From: JAJTHC01 sp044358835
GTDB lineage: Bacteria; Cyanobacteriota; Vampirovibrionia; Vampirovibrionales; JAJTHC01
DNA length: 64,000 bases
Assembly (NCBI GenBank): GCA_044358835.1
Contig: JBIKNF010000007.1
Span: 1-64,000 of the forward strand
Reading direction: 5' to 3'
The position numbers and the translations under genes were made by a program. Positions 60,045 through 64,000 of this stretch are shown here, one piece after another. How positions within the stretch are numbered: position 1 is the first letter of the stretch; every line of letters starts with the position of its first letter. The notes below the pieces were generated by a model that was not told the DNA's origin, searched no databases, and worked only from the letters and a program-made list of their open reading frames with translations.

Positions 60045-61160
60045 CTAGAGGGGGAATGCCCCTGGGTGAGGCAAACTAAGGCCCTGTTCATGAGCCAAGA
60101 GATCGTCTAAATCCGCTTGTAAGGGGGCAGGAATTTCGGCATACACGCCTTCGACCAAGGTTTGCCAATTGGGCAAGGGGGTTTCTTGCGCGATCTTCGT
60201 GGCTTCTAGAATATCGGCTTCCACTTGGATTTTAAGGGCATCGATTTGAGGGGGGCTTAATACGCCTTTTTTAAGCAAAAAGGCTTCAAAGCGAGGAATA
60301 GGGTCTTTACCGATCCATTCGTCCATTTCGCCTTTTAGGCGGTAACGGGCGTCATCGTCAGAAGAAGAATGCGGATTCAAGCGATAGGTGACAAGTTCAA
60401 TTAAAGCAGGGCCTTCGCCTCTTCTGGCCCGTTCAGCCATGGCTAAAGTGGTTTGGTACACCGCCAGCACGTCGTTGCCGTCCACCCGAACGCCTTTTAC
60501 GCCATAGCCGATGCCTTTGTCTGCCAAGTACTTGGCCCCCGTTTGTTGAGACACATGAAGAGAAATGGCATAATGGTTATTGACACAGAAGAAGAGGGCG
60601 GGCGCTTTTTTGGCGCCGGCGATGGTTAAAGCAGAATGAAAGTCATTGGCTGAAGTGGCGCCGTCTCCAAAGTAAGTGACGGCAACATCGTCTGTGCCTT
60701 TGGCTTGAGCGGCCAAGGCGGCTCCGCTGGCGTGAACGATTTGCGTGCCAATGACACTAGAAACCGACGCAAAATGCAAGTGATGAAAACTATAGTGATT
60801 CGGCATTTGATGCCCAAGGCAGACATCCTTAGCGGAACCAAAAATTTGATGAGCCAAACTTTCTAGGCTTGCCCCTCGCCACAGCGGAATACCCGCTTGA
60901 CGGTAAGCAGGAAAGACCCAATCGGTGGGACGCAATGCGGCTACAGTGCCCACTTGCGTGGCTTCTTCACCTTTGGTGGTGACGCAAAAGCTAATGCGTC
61001 CACTGCGTTGTAGCTTCAAAGAACGCTCATCCCACAGGCGAAGGGTAAGCATGAGCGTGTACATTTTAAGCAAGACTTCATTGGCAGGAACCACCCCTTT
61101 AGGGTCAAAGCCGATGAGTGCTTGGGGGGCTTTTGTTTGAGAAGAAGCAGAAACAGTCAT
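60045..61160 (-). CDS. 2-oxoacid dehydrogenase E1 component, alpha subunit
   Basis: I choose ATG 61160 (MTVSASSQ) behind a GGAG. The 371-residue protein shows GRISFCVTTKGEEATQVG (about 51), the ThDP-binding FGDGATSANDFHSALTIAG with a downstream NNHYAIS (about 167-200), and the phosphorylation-loop-like HSSSDDDARYR (about 260). The SSDDxxRYR loop is typical of branched-chain oxoacid dehydrogenase E1-alpha. With the beta subunit it decarboxylates a 2-oxoacid and passes the acyl group to E2, encoded elsewhere. Ten A upstream mark the promoter-side boundary. Confidence 0.9.
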   Translation of the reverse strand: MTVSASSQTKAPQALIGFDPKGVVPANEVLLKMYTLMLTLRLWDERSLKLQRSGRISFCVTTKGEEATQVGTVAALRPTDWVFPAYRQAGIPLWRGASLESLAHQIFGSAKDVCLGHQMPNHYSFHHLHFASVSSVIGTQIVHASGAALAAQAKGTDDVAVTYFGDGATSANDFHSALTIAGAKKAPALFFCVNNHYAISLHVSQQTGAKYLADKGIGYGVKGVRVDGNDVLAVYQTTLAMAERARRGEGPALIELVTYRLNPHSSSDDDARYRLKGEMDEWIGKDPIPRFEAFLLKKGVLSPPQIDALKIQVEADILEATKIAQETPLPNWQTLVEGVYAEIPAPLQADLDDLLAHEQGLSLPHPGAFPL

Positions 61161-61266
61161 GGTGAAGGGCTCCTGGCACAGCGGAAGGGGGAGGCTATAG
61201 AGCCATTTTAACATGGCCAAAAAAAAAAGCTAGTTTCACAACAGGCGGGTTTCACACAAGAAACAT

Positions 61267-61289
61267 TAAAACGCGTCACCAAGACGCCT
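61267..61289 (-). terminator. Possible small intrinsic terminator
   Basis: On the minus strand GCGTC and GACGC close a 5-base loop and are followed by GTTTT, just after the stop of the gene at 61306. The stem is short. Confidence 0.45.
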
Positions 61290-61305
61290 GGCATAAAGAA
61301 TGTTT

Positions 61306-61830
61306 TTATTGAAACGCCAGCCTTTTTAATCGTTTCCAACAGGTCAAAAGTCCCCCGAAACACCGTTCAATGTAAGGTTCATAATACGCTGGGCGATGCT
61401 TCTTGGCGGGTTCTTGACACTGGTACATCATCAACAAATCGGCGGGCAATGCTTGGCCCGCTTGCAAGTAATGGCCCGCTTGCTTGAGTAGTTCAAACTG
61501 AATATCCGCATAAAAGGCGTCTGTTTTATGCGGCCCCTGCCCTTCAAGGCCCATGTCGCATTCAAAATGCCATAACATTTGGTAAGCCACGTTTAAAGAA
61601 GCATCTTGGCGGTTTTGGCTGAGGGTGGGCCAGTAGCTGAGGCTAAAATTAATGAGCCGTTCATCATCTAAGCAAGCCAACACCAGTGCACCCGCCCGTT
61701 GACGCGCCTGCTGCAAGTCTTTAAACGTCACTTCCACACAGTCACGGACGTGATGCTTCAAAGGGTTTAAGCCCGTGTGCCAACGTTTTGGTGGTTCTGG
61801 GGTGGGTGGCTTGGGGGCGCTTGTCGTCAT
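61306..61830 (-). CDS. Hypothetical protein, helical
   Basis: The 174-residue product is not recognised. The first 15 residues are Pro/Thr-rich; the remainder is helical with several aromatic residues and three cysteines scattered (no CxxC). There is no export signal. It is upstream of the E1 genes on the same strand, 146 bases before the alpha-subunit start, with a weak terminator between, so a functional link is unlikely to be operonic. Confidence 0.6.
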   Translation of the reverse strand: MTTSAPKPPTPEPPKRWHTGLNPLKHHVRDCVEVTFKDLQQARQRAGALVLACLDDERLINFSLSYWPTLSQNRQDASLNVAYQMLWHFECDMGLEGQGPHKTDAFYADIQFELLKQAGHYLQAGQALPADLLMMYQCQEPAKKHRPAYYEPYIERCFGGLLTCWKRLKRLAFQ

Positions 61831-62036
61831 TGGGGGTTAAGCCATTTCGTGGTGTTGAATGGGGATTGTCCTCTCCCTATTAGGCCCGCAACTAGAGGTT
61901 TGGGGTTGTTGTTGTTATTTCTTCTTAATTCGTCCCTCAATGGGGGTTGTTTTTCTTTTTTTCTCTCTCTCAAAGCAGTACATTTAATATACAATAGGAA
62001 AGAACGATAAAAAAACCCTTAAATGAAGGAGCTTAC

Positions 62037-62813
62037 ATGCCCCACGCATCGAAACCGCCTAAAATGCTCAAGCTTTGGATGCCTCGAACCCATGTAACAA
62101 AAGGAGATTCCGCCCTTTCTCAATCCCTTCAACACGAAGGGATTTTGGTGCTTGAACACGCTTTACAGGACATTACAAAAATAGGTCATTTGGCCCTTGA
62201 CCTTAATTTTCAACCCGTTTGGTGGGTGTTTACGTCAGCCATTGCGGTGCGAGAATGGGCCAAATACCTCGAAAATACAGGGCAAACCCACCTTGGCCAA
62301 GGCGTCCACATTGCTTGTGTGGGTCAGGCTACTGCAAATGCCGTAAAAACCTATTTAAAACGACCCGCTGATTTTGTACCTACCGCAGCGCAAGACGCCA
62401 CTTACTTCACCACGGCGTTTAATCAACACCACCCAACGCCCACCTCATGTTTGTGGGTGTGTAGCGCCTTGGCCGAAGATACCGTGCTAAGAGGTCTAAA
62501 AGCCGGGGGGCATAAGGTCAGACAGCTCCCCCTGTATGAACCCGTGGCTTTAAAGCCCGCGGCTTTAGAACAATGCCTGCAAGAAGCCACGGCTTTTTCA
62601 CCTGATGTAGGCCTTTTGAGCAGCCCCAGCAATGTGGACATTTTGGCACGTATGGGGGCCTTTGAACGGGTGCTACTGACGCAATGGATTTGCCTAGGCC
62701 CGCGGAGCTTTGAAGCGGCTTTACGGGCAGGGGTGCCTGTTCGACTAAAGATGTTGGAGCATCCCACTGCAGCGGCGATTGTAGAGGCTTGCTTATACCA
62801 ATTAAACGATTAA
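62037..62813 (+). CDS. hemD: Uroporphyrinogen-III synthase
   Basis: HemD closes and inverts ring D of hydroxymethylbilane in tetrapyrrole synthesis. The family is poorly conserved, but the two-lobed pattern is present: the N-terminal MPRTHVTKGDSALSQSLQHEG start, VWWVFTSAIAVREW (about 61), GVHIACVGQATANAVK (about 88), and in the second lobe LLSSPSNVDIL (about 198) with CLGPRSFEAAL and the C-terminal EHPTAAAIVEAC. The last residues YQLND and the stop come from a family A terminal repeat. No other hem gene adjoins. Confidence 0.85.
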   Translation: MPHASKPPKMLKLWMPRTHVTKGDSALSQSLQHEGILVLEHALQDITKIGHLALDLNFQPVWWVFTSAIAVREWAKYLENTGQTHLGQGVHIACVGQATANAVKTYLKRPADFVPTAAQDATYFTTAFNQHHPTPTSCLWVCSALAEDTVLRGLKAGGHKVRQLPLYEPVALKPAALEQCLQEATAFSPDVGLLSSPSNVDILARMGAFERVLLTQWICLGPRSFEAALRAGVPVRLKMLEHPTAAAIVEACLYQLND

Positions 62814-63087
62814 ATAGCGTCTGGCGTCTTCGTTGTCGCTCAGGTTCTCGATGTGCTTATGTACGTTTATGTACACTTCACCCATCTGCGAGTCTAGGCT
62901 CCTAGAATCCACCTATAGGAGGCTCTGCAAAAGTTCAAGTCGGATGAAGATTCAAGGAAAAATAAACGGCTTTTGAGGCGTGTAGACCTACTACATAACG
63001 AAAAAACGGCTTGTTTTGACACAGAAGATTCGCCGAATGGGACTTTCGCAGAGCCTCCTATACGCTATTCAGTCGTTTAAATGGTAT
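62795..63087 (-). repeat. Family A element, inverted orientation, split by a family B element
   Basis: Reading the minus strand gives a full family A unit: right end at 62795, interior up to 62917, then an insertion, and the left terminal repeat from 63063 to 63087. Without the insertion and one TATA copy it measures about 148 bp. The 37-codon frame is intact (62912 down to 62802). Its terminal repeat overlaps the end of hemD. Confidence 0.9.
62918..63058 (+). repeat. Family B miniature element nested in family A
   Basis: A 141-bp unit has terminal inverted repeats GGAGGCTCTGCAAAAGT and ACTTTCGCAGAGCCTCC (one mismatch). It is flanked on both sides by TATA, which occurs once in uninterrupted family A copies, so it is a target duplication. 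The interior is AT-rich with no long frame. Confidence 0.88.
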
Positions 63088-63194
63088 TAGAAGCAATCCT
63101 GTAGGCTAAGGAAATTAAAGGATCGGGTTGGACTAAACAAAGGCTTTGATGGATAATAAAGCGTAAGTCCTGTTTTAGAGAGAGAACGTTCAAC
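63088..63194. other. Short intergenic region before TPR gene
   Basis: AT-rich, with a GAGAGAGA ribosome-site-like run about 10 bases before the ATG at 63195. No further feature seen. Confidence 0.4.
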
Positions 63195-64000
63195 ATGATG
63201 ACGTGGTTTGAAAACCTGAAAAAACTATGGCACACCATTGGGGCAAGCATCAGCCAAGCCCACGACCATGTGGATCGCTTTGAACAAGCGGGTGTGACGG
63301 GTTCTCCGGCCTTGGCGTTTATGAAACTCGCCGTGCAACAAGCCGAAGCGGGGGACTTAGACGTGGCGTTGCAAAACTTTCAACAAGCCCTTATTATAGA
63401 ACCAGAACGCGCCGATATTCATGCCAATTTAGGCATTGTACTTGCCAAAGCGGGCCGCCTAGAAGAAGCGGAAAGTCGTTTTTCTTTCGCATGCGAAGTC
63501 GAGCCCCAACGCGCGATCTATTACGTGTTGTGGGGGGCGTGCTTGGTGGATTTGGGCGATTTGGACAAGGCTTGTGTGCAATATGAAACCGCCATTGCCT
63601 TAAAGCCTCGGCATGTAGAGCCCTGGATCAATTGGGCCTTGGCCCTAAGCCGAGCCGGACATACCGAAGAAGCCTTGCTTAAACTCAAGCAGGTGTTACA
63701 ATTTAGCCCCAGCCATCCGCAAGCGTTTTACCTGTGGGGCGCTATTTTGGCCGAAAAAAAGCAGTATCAAGACGCGTTTAATAAGCTGAATACCTGCCTA
63801 AAATACGAAGCCCATCACACCGATGCCTTACTCCTTTCTGCGGTACTGCAACGAAAGCTTGGGCACCCTGAAGCTGCCATAGCCTTACTTGAAACTTTAC
63901 AAAGCCTACTGCCCGACAAACCCGAAGCCTTACACGTATGGGGCGAATGTTACTTGAGCTTAAATCAGTTACCCCAAGCCCAAGCCTACATTGAAGAAGC
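63195..64000 (+). CDS. TPR repeat protein, 3'-truncated by window edge
   Basis: From ATG 63195 the frame is open to the end of the window (about 268 residues). After a short N-terminal helix (MMTWFENLKKLWHTIGASIS) the sequence is a chain of TPR units, for example GDLDVALQNFQQALIIEPE, GRLEEAESRFSFACEVEPQ, GDLDKACVQYETAIALKPR and HTEEALLKLKQVLQFSPS, each 34 residues apart. TPR proteins scaffold protein complexes; the partner is unknown. No signal peptide is seen. The remainder of the gene lies outside the window. Confidence 0.88.
   Translation, partial: MMTWFENLKKLWHTIGASISQAHDHVDRFEQAGVTGSPALAFMKLAVQQAEAGDLDVALQNFQQALIIEPERADIHANLGIVLAKAGRLEEAESRFSFACEVEPQRAIYYVLWGACLVDLGDLDKACVQYETAIALKPRHVEPWINWALALSRAGHTEEALLKLKQVLQFSPSHPQAFYLWGAILAEKKQYQDAFNKLNTCLKYEAHHTDALLLSAVLQRKLGHPEAAIALLETLQSLLPDKPEALHVWGECYLSLNQLPQAQAYIEE

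Noticed and set aside
1..64000. tRNA, rRNA and tmRNA genes
   Set aside because: I looked for T-arm and CCA-type signatures by eye in the intergenic regions and found none; a covariance search would be decisive.

Overview
The window reads as chromosomal DNA of a free-living or predatory-type Gram-negative-envelope bacterium of roughly balanced base composition. KdsC (Kdo pathway) implies lipopolysaccharide. FliG and FliH imply a flagellum. MqnA implies menaquinone made by the futalosine route. The truA-rplM-rpsI order, a four-S1-domain ribosomal protein S1 and an rpsE-rpmD-rplO / secY-adk-map block resemble Cyanobacteriota and Firmicutes. No photosynthesis gene is present. My best guess is a non-photosynthetic cyanobacterial relative (Vampirovibrionia/Melainabacteria type); this is an inference of moderate-to-low confidence.

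Layout. 0-16 kb: an end-truncated membrane protein, a nitroreductase, a phosphodiester-glycosidase-like exported protein, a SpoIIE phosphatase, a GHL10-kdsC pair, a very long Pro/Ala-rich repeat protein with its small partner, thrS, a GT-D glycosyltransferase, rsmA-ispE and a DivIC/FtsB-like protein. 16-24 kb: a frame-disrupted member of a small protein family, a metX-metW gene fusion, then map, adk, secY, rplO, rpmD and rpsE on the minus strand. 24-38 kb: mqnA, ornithine aminotransferase, a methionine-gamma-lyase-like enzyme, an Asn-rich repeat protein, trpE, typA, truA-rplM-rpsI, an orphan hicB, prfB, dut and rsmG. 39-46 kb: a STAND-type ATPase overlapping pyrE, and a gene-poor stretch of structured repeats. 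45-64 kb: coaX, a TreS-like GH13 enzyme, a GNAT, smpB, rpsA, two tandem paralogous small genes with duplicated promoters, a low-affinity iron permease-like protein, an AMIN-like protein, fliG-fliH, a 2-oxoacid dehydrogenase E1 pair, hemD and a TPR protein running off the end.

The unusual content is mostly repetitive and non-core. Family A is a 148-bp miniature inverted-repeat element with complete copies at 661 and 24208, a copy split by another element at 62795, a right-truncated copy at 35451 and small fragments at 25336 and 45291. Three of the six lie on gene 3' ends and supply the stop codon (the first gene, coaX and hemD). Complete copies also hold a 36-codon open frame. Family B is a second miniature element flanked by TATA; one copy is inserted inside a family A copy. 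Family C is a roughly 200-300-bp hairpin-rich repeat around 39.2, 43.7 and 45.1 kb. A 21-bp tandem repeat occurs at two loci 18 kb apart. A small paralogous protein family shares a leader, an N-terminus and promoter-like upstream blocks; one member is frameshifted at a run of nine C.

I saw no tRNA, rRNA, CRISPR array, prophage or full-length insertion sequence.
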